Below, piece after piece: positions 37,212-48,647 of a stretch of 53,794 nt of DNA. The stretch is from positions 1 to 53,794 of the forward strand of contig JAPPMC010000114.1 of the NCBI GenBank assembly GCA_028819235.1, given 5' to 3'. The notes below the pieces were generated by a model. It made no database searches. It saw only the letters and a program-made list of their open reading frames with translations, and was not told the DNA's origin. Origin of the DNA: Bryobacterales bacterium. GTDB taxonomy: Bacteria; Acidobacteriota; Terriglobia; Bryobacterales; UBA6623. The position numbers were made by a program, and so were the translations under genes. Numbering within the stretch: the first letter of the stretch is position 1; the number at the start of each line of letters is the position of its first letter.

Positions 37212-37748
37212 CGCATATCCTCTTTCTGCCGTATTCCGCTTACCCTAGATTCCGCAGTCTCACGCACCTTGGCGCCGTCACGGTCACGCGGACGGGTGCT
37301 GCTTGAGTGGTTGTCAATGAAGGTGGACAGCTCAAAGGGGCGACCGCTTCGTGAGGCGCTCAGCGGATCTGCACACCGCACGCGCGGATGTCCATGGAAA
37401 CCGACCGTTCGGAAGCGTGGCGGGCCTGAGGCGATTCACCCACAGGGTAAGGCCGTGCGCTGTGGTCAGTCCGCGCATTTCACCGAACAACGCTGAACGC
37501 AGTCCATCCGGCAGGAATCGAGGGGCGACGAGGTGGAACTGCTCTCACACCGCAAGACGTTGTGAGAAAACATGGCTGTTGGGATCGGCTCTCTCTTTGG
37601 CGTCCCCGCTGGGAGCGACCGACGGGGCCAGCATAGTGGGCCGGCCAGACTCCCGGCACCCGCCCACAGACGGCTGTAAGGGCTGGCTAGGCGTCACGCT
37701 GTACGCGCCACGGATGGTGTCAGCGCGGACGAGTCGAGCGTGTTTGCG

Positions 37749-39119
37749 CTACTTGCCCTCGACGCCGTCGGCACTGCTGGCTTCGCCGGGCGTCTCCTCT
37801 AAGGGAGGCTCCTTCGCTGCCGGCGCTGGCTCCTCTACGATCTGTTCTGGGCGAGCCCTGCCCGAAGAGGCTTCCGCATCGCTTTCCGCAGTTAGGGCCC
37901 GCTCTTCCGTCTGTTGTGCTGCGAACGGGGTGGTCGGCGGAACTTCTCGATGTTCAAAGATCGAGAGCGTGTCAAACAGCAGCGAGCGCGGACTGGCGGT
38001 GCTCATGTGATCGCGCTCGACGCTCCGATCATGGAACCGCCCGTCGTGCAAAGCCTTGTCCGAGCGCTCTAACCCGTGTGTCGCTGCCGGCGCAGTCGAG
38101 ACGAGTGGCCTTCGGGCGTCAACGCGTTCACGGGGCATGTCGGCGCTTACGATCGACACGGGCTGCTCGCGGCTAGGCGCGTCGAGCAGGTTGACGTCGA
38201 TGCTGGACGTGCCGGAAGGGCTGACCGCCGCGAGTGTTGACTGCCCGAACACCGTGCGCATCCGATTCCAGTAGCGCGTGATCGTCACTTGGCGCGGCTC
38301 GTCCCGAAATGCTGCCAGCAGCTCGTTGAATGCATCGGCGGAACTCCGTGCCTGGACCCGGCGCTCCCGTGCCTTGGCTTCCGCGGCGAGGAGCACGGCT
38401 TCCGCCCGCCCTTGGGAGCGCAGCACGACTCTCTCTCTCCTTCGATTCGCCTCGCTGACGGCCTGAATGCTCTCCGCCACCGCATCCGTTACGTCGTGGA
38501 ACGCGTCGACAGTCTCGTCGATCGGCCGGACTTCCAAGATGTTGACCGAAACCAGATTCACGCCGACGCCGAATGGCTCCAATTCGGCGACGGCCTCCTC
38601 GCGAACCGTCCGTTCGATGAGGCCCCTGTTGGTCGTAAAGATAAGGTCGATGAAATTCTGGCCCACGAGATTGACCAGACGCCCGCGAATCACCAGTTCC
38701 GTCAGGGCAATGGGATCCGTTGACGCATATAGGAAGGCTCTCAGGTTGCTGATGGTGTACTGGACGACCACGTCGATCTCAAACAGCGCGGGGTCGCCGG
38801 ACAGGATCGAGAAGTTTCCTCCCTGTCCTCCGGTACTGGATATCCGATAGGTGGCGATGCGCTTGACGGGAAAGACCCGGACCTTGTCGATGATTGGGAT
38901 GTGGTAGTGGATGCCGGGAGGTGTGTGGTCCGCAATGACGCGTCCGAAGCGTACGACCACGCCAGCTTCCTCCTTCTTGACGATGTGGAAGCCGCTAGCC
39001 AGAACGCCTACCAATACGCCAGCGAGCAGCAGATTGATCAGCTGGTCCCGGTGAAGCTCGGCGTAGTCAAACGCCGCGTAGATTGCACGCGTGCTGGCCG
39101 GTAGGGGCTGCTCGCTCAT
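37749..39119 (-). CDS. HflK-like SPFH membrane protein with long acidic tail
   Basis: A 456-residue protein. One membrane helix (LINLLLAGVLVGVLASGF, about residues 27-45) precedes an SPFH/band-7 domain (KEEAGVVVRFGRVIADHTPP, PGIHYHIPIIDKVRVFPV). A coiled region rich in Arg, Ala and Glu follows (RSQGRAEAVLLAAEAKARE), where SPFH proteins oligomerise. The last 150 residues are low-complexity and acidic (for example EEPAPAAKEPPLEETPGEAS). HflK/HflC complexes cage the FtsH protease in the inner membrane. This is the last gene of a three-gene operon, three bases after the HflC-like gene. Its role with a metal permease is unusual and unexplained. Confidence 0.85.
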   Translation of the reverse strand: MSEQPLPASTRAIYAAFDYAELHRDQLINLLLAGVLVGVLASGFHIVKKEEAGVVVRFGRVIADHTPPGIHYHIPIIDKVRVFPVKRIATYRISSTGGQGGNFSILSGDPALFEIDVVVQYTISNLRAFLYASTDPIALTELVIRGRLVNLVGQNFIDLIFTTNRGLIERTVREEAVAELEPFGVGVNLVSVNILEVRPIDETVDAFHDVTDAVAESIQAVSEANRRRERVVLRSQGRAEAVLLAAEAKARERRVQARSSADAFNELLAAFRDEPRQVTITRYWNRMRTVFGQSTLAAVSPSGTSSIDVNLLDAPSREQPVSIVSADMPRERVDARRPLVSTAPAATHGLERSDKALHDGRFHDRSVERDHMSTASPRSLLFDTLSIFEHREVPPTTPFAAQQTEERALTAESDAEASSGRARPEQIVEEPAPAAKEPPLEETPGEASSADGVEGK

Positions 39120-39122
39120 GCC

Positions 39123-40084
39123 TTACCTCGTCGGAATCTGCTGGCTGTCCAAGTAACGGAACAGTTCGCTGTCGGCCGGCAGGAGGAGCGATGTGTTCTT
39201 GTCGATGATGGTGTCGTAGCTGTCCAGCGCCCGCACGAATCTGTAGAACTCGGGGTGCCTCCGGTACGCGTCCCCCAGGACCCGCATAGCGTCGGCCTCT
39301 GCCTCACCGAGAATCTGCGTCGCTTGAGCGTGAGCCGTGGCCATGATCTTCTCGTGCTCGCTGATCGCGAGCGCCTCCACGCGGATCGCCTGCTCCTCGC
39401 CCTCGCTGCGATACCTCGCAGCGATCCGCCCTCTCTCGGCGATCATGCGCTCCACGACGCTGGCCCGGTTCTCCACCGGAAGCGTGTATTCGACGATGCC
39501 GACCTTCATCACGTCGATGCCGTACTCCTCCTCGGCGATCGGCTGGATCGTTCCGCGAATCTCCTCGGATGCGACCCTGAGGTCCTCGTGGTCCAGCCCA
39601 AGGCTCACGAAGGCATCCCGGGCCTTATTGCTGACGACGATCCCCGCCCCGGAAAGGTACAGGTCCTGGAGACGTCCGATCGCATTGGGCTCCGTCCGGA
39701 TCGCCTCGACGTACCGGATGGGGTCCGCCACGCGCCACAGCATGTAACCGTTCACGAGCACGTTCTTCTGGTCATCGGTGATGAGTTCTTGGGCAGGTGA
39801 CCTGAGGTTGTGGACCCGACGGTCGACCTTGTAGATCTTCGAGACCGGCCACGGGAACTTGACGTGCAGGCCTGGCTGGCGGACCGGCGGTGAGATCCTG
39901 CCGAAATGGGTCAGCACACCTTGCTGAGCCTCATCAATCACGTACACGCAGTCGTACAGGACCACTGCGAGAATGACCAGCAACAGCGACCGGGCCACGC
40001 CGAGGGCCCTGATCGCTGCCGGCAATCCGCCCAAGAGCCTGCGAAGCTTGTCGAGCGCTCGCCCCGCATCTTCGGTTAGCTTGC

Positions 40085-40088
<4 letters not shown>
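39123..40088 (-). CDS. hflC: HflC-like SPFH membrane protein
   Basis: A 321-residue protein with one N-terminal membrane helix (SLLLVILAVVLYDCVYVID, about 35-53) and an SPFH domain typical of HflC: EAQQGVLTHFGRISPPV, PGLHVKFPWPVSKIYKVDRR, LVNGYMLWRVADPIRYVEAI and SEEIRGTIQPIAEEEYGIDV. The C-terminal helix contains IAARYRSEGEEQAIRVEA. The ATG (40088) overlaps the stop of the permease-SPFH gene as ATGA, and the HflK-like gene follows three bases after its stop, so all three are one operon. Partner would be HflK-like proteins and possibly FtsH, which is not in the window. Confidence 0.88.
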
Positions 40089-42442
<2,354 letters not shown>

Positions 42443-42572
42443 GTGCGCGAGCTTTCGCCGCCTAGTGGCCCATTATAGGATCCCTTGCGGAGCCTGGCCA
42501 ACCAAACGAGCGATTTTCCGAAGGCTGTCTTCTGCGTGCAGGCTGGGTCTGCGGAACGGCCCCGCGGGCCCT

Positions 42573-42602
42573 TGCTAGCAGGCCGATGCTAACCTGCTAG
42601 CA
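42573..42602. promoter_or_regulatory. Candidate operator: 10-bp perfect inverted repeat
   Basis: TGCTAGCAGG, ten spacer bases and CCTGCTAGCA lie in the 302-base gap between the divergent permease-SPFH operon and the adaptor-RND operon. Each arm contains the palindrome TGCTAGCA, and arm centres are 20 bases (about two helical turns) apart, as expected for a dimeric or tetrameric repressor. No T-run follows, so a terminator is unlikely. It could co-regulate both operons. Confidence 0.5.
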
Positions 42603-42620
42603 GCCTGCATCTTCGCAGGC
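42603..42620. promoter_or_regulatory. Small hairpin next to the candidate operator
   Basis: GCCTGC, ATCTTC and GCAGGC form a 6-bp stem directly abutting the inverted repeat. It could extend the operator or form part of the leader of the adaptor gene at 42745. Confidence 0.3.
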
Positions 42621-42744
42621 GCGTCGTTGATGGTCATCCGAAGCGCCGGATCGTGCCCCTGCAGGCGCCGCCGGTCCCCATGCAAGCGGATCCGCGCCGT
42701 AATCTGGGGCAAGGCCTTCGGAAGCGTCCGACGAGGGTAGGGCC

Positions 42745-44040
42745 GTGCCGTATTCGCCCGCTTTCTCACGCCGGGTCTGGCTGGGACTGGTGCGGCCCGC
42801 CGCGCTGCTGGTCGCAGGGATTGGGGGAGGACTTCTGCTGCAGACATGGCGGGTGCGTTCGAGCGAGGGGCCCACTTCTCCGGAATTGGCCCATCCCAGC
42901 GAGGACGGGCACGGCGCCGCCGCAACCGGAATCGTGGAGATCCCGGTGACGGCCCAGGAAGCCGGCGGCGTTTCCACGGCTCTGGCCGGGTACAGGACCA
43001 TCCAGTCGTTCGTCCGGGCCCATGGAGTGGTCTCGGCCGACCGGTCGCGCATCACCGCGCTCCGCCCACTGTCGGGAGGCGTCGTCGAAACGGTGCTTGT
43101 GGAACTCGGCGACAGCCTTCAGGCAGGCGACCCGGTGTTGCGTTACGACAACGCCGAACTAGGACTCGCGATCGGGGGCTACCTGTCGGCGAGTGCCGAC
43201 CTGATCCGCAGGGAGGCGAGTCTCGACGTCCAGGAAACGGTCTTGGCGCGCAGCCTGCAGATGCTTGAAGTCGGGGCGATTGCGAAGACCGAGCACGAAA
43301 TCCGATCGGCCAGGCATCGAGACGCTCTGGCTCAAGTGCACGCGGAGCGGGCGCGACGGGCGCAGTTCGAGGAGCAACTGCACCGCTTCGGATTGTCCGA
43401 ACAGGAGGTTGCAAGCCTCCCAACCGGAGAAGGCGGCGAAGTCCACCGGTCGGCATCGATCACGACCTTGCGATCGCCGGCCGCGGGAGTGGTGACCGAC
43501 CTCAGGGTCAATCCGGGGGAACGGGTTGACGGGGCCTCGGCCGTATTGACAATTACCGACTTGTCGGTGGTATGGATCTTGGCCGAGGTCTACGAACATG
43601 ACCTAGCCTTGGTCCGGAGGGGCGATGAGGTGGCCGTTCGCGTGCCGGCCTTCCCCGACCGGACCTTCTCCGGGGAGGTGGCCTACATCAGCGACACGCT
43701 GGACCAAGACACCAAGGCGGCCACGGTGCGCTGCGTTGTTCGAAATCCAGCTGCCATGCTCAAGGTCGGGATGTTCGCGACCGTCGAGATCCCTGGGGAA
43801 CGGTCGTCCGAATCGTTGGCGGTCCCATCCGCTGCCATCCAGACCACCGGCGGCCGCATGGTGGTCTTTGTCAAGCGCTCCCGTACTTCATTCGAGCTGA
43901 CGCCGGTCCAGACGGGTGTCGAGGGCGGTGGTTGGACGGCCATCGCCGAGGGCCTCGCTCTTGGGGACGAAGTGCTCACCCAGGGGAGCTTCTACGCGAA
44001 GACGGCGACGCTTCGCGACTTGATCGGCGACCACCACTAG
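42745..44040 (+). CDS. czcB: Periplasmic adaptor of a heavy-metal RND pump (CzcB/CusB type)
   Basis: A 431-residue membrane-fusion protein with an N-terminal membrane anchor (LVRPAALLVAGIGGGLLL). Barrel-sandwich halves (SGGVVETVLVELGDSLQAGD and SPAAGVVTDLRVNPGERVDG) flank an alpha-hairpin (about residues 140-215), followed by a beta-barrel (VVWILAEVYEHDLALVRRGD) and the membrane-proximal domain. A His/Asp-containing patch after the anchor (HPSEDGHG) may bind metal. The GTG at 42745 has GAGGG upstream. The RND pump follows after 11 bases. A paralogous adaptor is encoded at 47346-48647. Confidence 0.92.
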   Translation: MPYSPAFSRRVWLGLVRPAALLVAGIGGGLLLQTWRVRSSEGPTSPELAHPSEDGHGAAATGIVEIPVTAQEAGGVSTALAGYRTIQSFVRAHGVVSADRSRITALRPLSGGVVETVLVELGDSLQAGDPVLRYDNAELGLAIGGYLSASADLIRREASLDVQETVLARSLQMLEVGAIAKTEHEIRSARHRDALAQVHAERARRAQFEEQLHRFGLSEQEVASLPTGEGGEVHRSASITTLRSPAAGVVTDLRVNPGERVDGASAVLTITDLSVVWILAEVYEHDLALVRRGDEVAVRVPAFPDRTFSGEVAYISDTLDQDTKAATVRCVVRNPAAMLKVGMFATVEIPGERSSESLAVPSAAIQTTGGRMVVFVKRSRTSFELTPVQTGVEGGGWTAIAEGLALGDEVLTQGSFYAKTATLRDLIGDHH

Positions 44041-44051
44041 GCAGGGACCCC

Positions 44052-47000
44052 GTGCACAGGATCGTCGAGTTCTCGCTGCGCTACAAGTTCCTGATCCTTG
44101 TGCTGACTTTGCTGGTCATCGGGGTCGGCGTCGACTCCATGTACAAGCTGCCGATCGACGCCGTTCCGGACGTGACGCCGAACCAAGTGCAGATCCTTGC
44201 CCGTGCGGGCGGATTGAGCCCGCTCGAAGTCGAGCAGTTCATCACCTTCCCAGTCGAGACAGCGCTCAGCGGGCTCCCGGGCGTAGAGACGATCCGCTCC
44301 GTGTCGCGCTTTGGCATCTCCGCCGTCTACGTGTACTTCCAAGAGGGCATGGACATCTACTTTGCGCGGCAGCTGGTCGAGAGCCGTATGGAAGAGGCGC
44401 ACGACGCGATACCGGAAGGCTACGCCAAGCCGGAACTCGGCCCCGTCTCGACTGGCCTGGGAGAGGTCCTCCAGTTCGAGGTTCGGAGCGACAGCCACTC
44501 CCTTATGGAACTGCGCAGCATCCTCGACTGGGACATCGGTTTCAGGCTCCGTTCGGTCCCCGGAGTGGTCGAGGTAAACGCTTACGGCGGCGAAGCCAAG
44601 ACCTACCAGGTGGAACTGGACGCGGTCAAACTCGCCAGCCTCAACGTATCGCTGGGCCAAGTGTTTGACGCCATCCAGAACAACAATGCCAACACGGGCG
44701 GGGCCTATATCGAAAGGAATCAGGAGCAGTACATCGTGCGTGGAGAGGGTCTCGTGCAGACGCTCGATGACGTCGGCAACATCGTTGTCGGCGCCACGCG
44801 GCTAGGCACTCCGATCTACATCAGGGACCTCGGCACCGTGAGCCACCAGCCGCTGGTGCGCCAAGGTGCGGTGACGCGAGACGGGCGCGGCGAGGCGGTG
44901 ACCGGTGTCGTGATGATGCAGATGGGAGAGAACTCGCGGATCGTGGTGGAACGCGCGAAAGAGCGACTGGAGGAGGCAGCGCGGTCCTTGCCGCCGGGTG
45001 TGGAGATCGACATCTTCTACGACAGGACCGACCTGGTGCAACGCACCATCGCAACCGTCGAGCGGAACCTCGTTGAAGGCGGGCTGCTGGTGATTGCCGT
45101 ACTGCTCCTGATGCTGGGCAACGTGCGAGGCGGCCTGATCGTCGCAGCGGCGATTCCGCTCTCGATGCTCTTCGCCTTCACGGGCATGGTGCGGGCTGGC
45201 CTTTCCGGAAACCTGATGAGCCTGGGAGCCATTGACTTCGGATTGGTCGTTGACGGCTCGGTGGTGATGATCGAAAACGTCGTGAGAAGAGTCTCGGAAC
45301 GGAAGAAAACGGGAATGAGTCACGAACTCGCGATTCTCGAGGCCGGTCGCGAGGTCGCCAAGCCGATCGTCTTCGCCGTCGGCATCATCATAATCGTCTA
45401 CCTGCCGATCCTCACCCTGGAGGGGGTGGAGGGCAAGATGTTCCGCCCTATGGCGCTGACCGTGATATTTGCGCTCGTGGGTTCACTCGTGCTCTCCCTC
45501 ACCCTGATGCCCGTCTTGGCGACGTGGATCTTCCGGAAGGGTCTGCGGACACGCGAGACGCGGCTACTGGTCTGGGCTAAGAAACTGTACGTGCCCACGC
45601 TGCACTACGCGGTGGAGCGGCCGCTCTTGGTCGGAACGCTGGCGCTATCGGCGTTTGTGGCCTCGCTAACCCTCATCCCGGGGCTCGGCACGGAATTCGT
45701 CCCGCGCCTCGGCGAGGGCGCCATCGCCGTCCAGGCCTGGCGCCTGCCGAGCGTCAGCCTGACCGAGTCCATCAAGAGCACCACCCTGATCGAAAAGGTG
45801 CTGCTGGAGTTTCCCGAAGTCGAGAGCATCGTGTCGCGCACCGGGCAGGCGGAGATCCCGACCGATCCCATGGGGGTGGAGACGAGCGACATCTACGTGC
45901 TGCTCGGCCCCCAAGAGGACTGGCAGACGGCAGACACGCAGGCAGGCCTGGTCGCGGCATTCGACGAGGCACTCGAGGCAAGCGTGCCCGGCAACATCTT
46001 CAGCTATTCCCAGCCCATTGAGCTGCGCGTCCAGGAACTGATCGCAGGCATTCGCTCTGAGCTGGCCATCACGATCTTCGGCGATGACATCGCATCACTT
46101 CGAGCAGTGGCGGGCGACGTCGCGCGCGTCACGAGCGCTGTTCCCGGGGCAGGCGAAGTGAAGATCGAGCAGACGGCCGGCCTGCCCTTCCTCCGCATTC
46201 AAGTCCGGCGCGACCAGATCGCCCGGTACGGAATCAATGCTTCCCAAGTTCTCGAAGCCGTGGAGACGGTAGGCGGACGAATAGTGGGCCAAGTCTTGGA
46301 GGGCCAGCGGCGATTCCCACTGCAGGTCCGCTTTCGGCAGGCGGACCGCGCCGACGCGGAACGGATCAAGCACCTGCCCGTCGCGGCTCCCGGCGGGCAA
46401 CTGATCCCACTTGGCGAACTCGCTGAATTCAACATCGAAGACGGCCCCGCGCAGGTGAGCCGCGAGGACATCCAGAGACGGATCACAGTTGAGGCCAACG
46501 TGCACGGGAGGGATCTCGGGGGGTTTGTGGCCGACGTGCAGCGAGCGGTTGGCGCGGACGTATCGCTGCCGCCCGGGACTCACATCGAATTCGGAGGCAC
46601 TTTCGAGAATCTCAGGGAGGCCACGCAACGGCTGACCATCATCGTCCCGCTCGCCATGCTCTTGATCTTCACCTTGCTCTATTCCGCCTTCCGTTCCGTC
46701 AAGATGGCGGGGATCATCTTTCTCAACATCCCGCTCGCAGCCACAGGAGGAATTCTGGCACTGAGCCTGCGTGGCATACCTTTCAGCATTTCGGCGGGCG
46801 TCGGCTTCATCGCGTTGTTTGGAGTCGCGGTACTGAACGGGGTTGTGCTGCTGACCTACGTGAACCAGCTGCGGGAGCAGGGGCTTTCGCCCGTGGAAGC
46901 GGCCTTGCGGGGCGCGGCAGTCAGACTCCGACCGGTCTTGATGACCGCGCTGGTGGCCGGTCTTGGTTTCGTCCCCATGGCATTGTCGACGACCTCTGGA

Positions 47001-47138
47001 GCCGAAGTTCAGCGCCCGCTGGCGACGGTCGTGATCGGCGGCCTGGTAACCTCCACGCTGCTGACACTGGTGGTGCTTCCGGCGATTTTCGCGTGGGTCG
47101 AGGGCCGGTCCGGCGGGGAGTCCGCTGCGGCGAACTAG
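44052..47138 (+). CDS. czcA: HME-RND heavy-metal efflux pump (CzcA/CusA family)
   Basis: A 1,028-residue inner-membrane proton-driven pump. It starts (GTG 44052, AGGGA upstream) with IVEFSLRYKFLILVLTLLVI, the first membrane helix, then PIDAVPDVTPNQVQI, diagnostic of the HME subfamily. The proton-relay helix reads AIDFGLVVDGSVVMIENVVR, with D395, D401 and E408 spaced as in CzcA, where D402, D408 and E415 carry protons. The second half repeats the fold (LLIFTLLYSAFRSVKMAGII, GFIALFGVAVLNGVVLL). The D-D-E set fits divalent ions such as Zn, Co or Cd, but Cu cannot be excluded. It is co-transcribed with the upstream adaptor and converges on a second adaptor gene. Confidence 0.95.
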   Translation: MHRIVEFSLRYKFLILVLTLLVIGVGVDSMYKLPIDAVPDVTPNQVQILARAGGLSPLEVEQFITFPVETALSGLPGVETIRSVSRFGISAVYVYFQEGMDIYFARQLVESRMEEAHDAIPEGYAKPELGPVSTGLGEVLQFEVRSDSHSLMELRSILDWDIGFRLRSVPGVVEVNAYGGEAKTYQVELDAVKLASLNVSLGQVFDAIQNNNANTGGAYIERNQEQYIVRGEGLVQTLDDVGNIVVGATRLGTPIYIRDLGTVSHQPLVRQGAVTRDGRGEAVTGVVMMQMGENSRIVVERAKERLEEAARSLPPGVEIDIFYDRTDLVQRTIATVERNLVEGGLLVIAVLLLMLGNVRGGLIVAAAIPLSMLFAFTGMVRAGLSGNLMSLGAIDFGLVVDGSVVMIENVVRRVSERKKTGMSHELAILEAGREVAKPIVFAVGIIIIVYLPILTLEGVEGKMFRPMALTVIFALVGSLVLSLTLMPVLATWIFRKGLRTRETRLLVWAKKLYVPTLHYAVERPLLVGTLALSAFVASLTLIPGLGTEFVPRLGEGAIAVQAWRLPSVSLTESIKSTTLIEKVLLEFPEVESIVSRTGQAEIPTDPMGVETSDIYVLLGPQEDWQTADTQAGLVAAFDEALEASVPGNIFSYSQPIELRVQELIAGIRSELAITIFGDDIASLRAVAGDVARVTSAVPGAGEVKIEQTAGLPFLRIQVRRDQIARYGINASQVLEAVETVGGRIVGQVLEGQRRFPLQVRFRQADRADAERIKHLPVAAPGGQLIPLGELAEFNIEDGPAQVSREDIQRRITVEANVHGRDLGGFVADVQRAVGADVSLPPGTHIEFGGTFENLREATQRLTIIVPLAMLLIFTLLYSAFRSVKMAGIIFLNIPLAATGGILALSLRGIPFSISAGVGFIALFGVAVLNGVVLLTYVNQLREQGLSPVEAALRGAAVRLRPVLMTALVAGLGFVPMALSTTSGAEVQRPLATVVIGGLVTSTLLTLVVLPAIFAWVEGRSGGESAAAN

Positions 47139-47345
47139 GTGCCGGCCAGCCGCCGTCGAACGACCTCCGTGTGAGGCGGCCCCCGTCGAACCTGTGGCGT
47201 GTTGGGTGGTAGCCGGCAGCGCCCCTTCGCCTGCCGGGGGGCGGTTGGTGTCCGGCGCCGGAGACTACCACCAGAACCGCCCATACGCGCGGTCGCCGGT
47301 CTTCGGCGTCCGCAGGGGCAGGACGACACCCGTTGGACTGTCGTC

Positions 47346-48647
47346 TCAGTGGCTGTGCTGATCGGCGGAAGCCGGGATTCCCGACATGAGTCCCTCGAGG
47401 ACTGACCCGGCATCGGCAGCGAGCACGAGTTCGCCAGGACGAATCCCCCCGGAAGTCTCCACCCAGTCGCCTTCCCGCCGGCCAGTCTCGATGGGACGCG
47501 CTTCGAACTCGTCTTCCGACCGCTGCACGAGCACCACGGGGGAACCCTGGAGCCGCAATGCGGCTCCATGCGGAACGGCTACTGCCCGGTGCTTGGCTCC
47601 CGACGGAATGTCCACGCTGGCAAACATGCCGAGCTTGAGGCGGCCATCCGGATTCTGCACGACGCAGCGAACTCGAGCAGTCCGGCTTTCTGGATCGAGG
47701 ATATCCCCGATGTATTCGATACGTCCCGAGAAGGCCTCGCCGCGATACGAAGCGACACCGACAGAAACGCGCTTGCCGAGGCGAATGGCGCTAATGTCTC
47801 GCTCGGCAACGTCGGCAAGCACCCAGACGACGGACAAGTCGGTCACGGTGAATAGTGTGTTGGACGGATCGACGACAGTGCCCCGGGCTACGTCGGAGCC
47901 TGTGACGATGCCGTTTGTCGGAGTGCGGAGGGTAGCCCGTGAGACCGTCCGGTGATAGTCGGGATCGCTAGCCTCGGTCAGCCCGTCCAATGCGTCATCG
48001 GTCACGCCGAAACGGTGAAGCTGCTCTTCGAACTTCGCGACCTTTGCAAGTGCGCCCTCGACAAGCGCTTGCGTGGACCGGTATTCGGCCTCGAGCAGGT
48101 TGTGTTCCGTCCTTGCGACCGCCTCGAATTCGAGCATCTCGCGACTTCTGGCGAGTATGGTGGCGTTGACTTCCAGTGCAGTGCGTGCGCTTCGGAGTTC
48201 TGCGTTCGCCGCTAGGAAATCGCCGATCGCCAAGCCAAGGTCGATGTTGTCGTATGTGACCAGCGGATCGCCTGCGTTCACGCGGTCTCCGAGTTGCACG
48301 AAGACCTGCTCGACGATGCCGCGTGCCAATGGCCGTATGCGGCTTACCCGCGTATTGTCCGCGGACACAGTCCCCGTAACCTGCAGGAGGCTCTCGAAAT
48401 CACGGGTCGTGGTGGGCCGGACGGCTAGGCCGCGAGCACGCTGGACTTCGATGGGAATGTGGATGAGATCGGCACCGCCTGTGTCGTGCTCCTCAGCGTC
48501 GTGAAGGCGCGCGTCTGGCGTAGCCGCTCCAGGGCGCCCAACAGGCAACCACGGGTAGGCAGCGTACCCGATTGCCAGTCCCAGACCGAAGATCGCGATA
48601 GACCCTGCGTGCCCCGACGCCTTCGAATCGGAGCCGCGACGGCTCAT
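47346..48647 (-). CDS. czcB: Second periplasmic adaptor (CzcB/CusB type)
   Basis: A 433-residue membrane-fusion protein, clearly paralogous to the adaptor at 42745: VSADNTRVSRIRPLARGIVE, QLGDRVNAGDPLVTYDNIDL and FEEQLHRFGVTDDAL align along the whole length. It has an N-terminal membrane anchor (GSIAIFGLGLAIGYAAY), a His-rich patch (HDAEEHDTGGADLIH) and a His-ending C-terminus (QHSH), suggesting metal binding. The ATG overlaps the outer-membrane channel stop by four bases. No pump gene follows; the next gene is the convergent RND pump 207 bases away, in a gap that holds no gene. Confidence 0.92.
   Translation of the reverse strand: MSRRGSDSKASGHAGSIAIFGLGLAIGYAAYPWLPVGRPGAATPDARLHDAEEHDTGGADLIHIPIEVQRARGLAVRPTTTRDFESLLQVTGTVSADNTRVSRIRPLARGIVEQVFVQLGDRVNAGDPLVTYDNIDLGLAIGDFLAANAELRSARTALEVNATILARSREMLEFEAVARTEHNLLEAEYRSTQALVEGALAKVAKFEEQLHRFGVTDDALDGLTEASDPDYHRTVSRATLRTPTNGIVTGSDVARGTVVDPSNTLFTVTDLSVVWVLADVAERDISAIRLGKRVSVGVASYRGEAFSGRIEYIGDILDPESRTARVRCVVQNPDGRLKLGMFASVDIPSGAKHRAVAVPHGAALRLQGSPVVLVQRSEDEFEARPIETGRREGDWVETSGGIRPGELVLAADAGSVLEGLMSGIPASADQHSH

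Noticed and set aside
37351..38010. A 219-codon plus-strand frame before and over the end of the SPFH operon
   Set aside because: Half of it is antisense to the HflK-like gene, and the rest lacks motifs and a ribosome binding site.
42573..42602. The inverted repeat read as an intrinsic terminator
   Set aside because: No T-run follows either arm, and the region lies between divergent starts, where no transcript should end.
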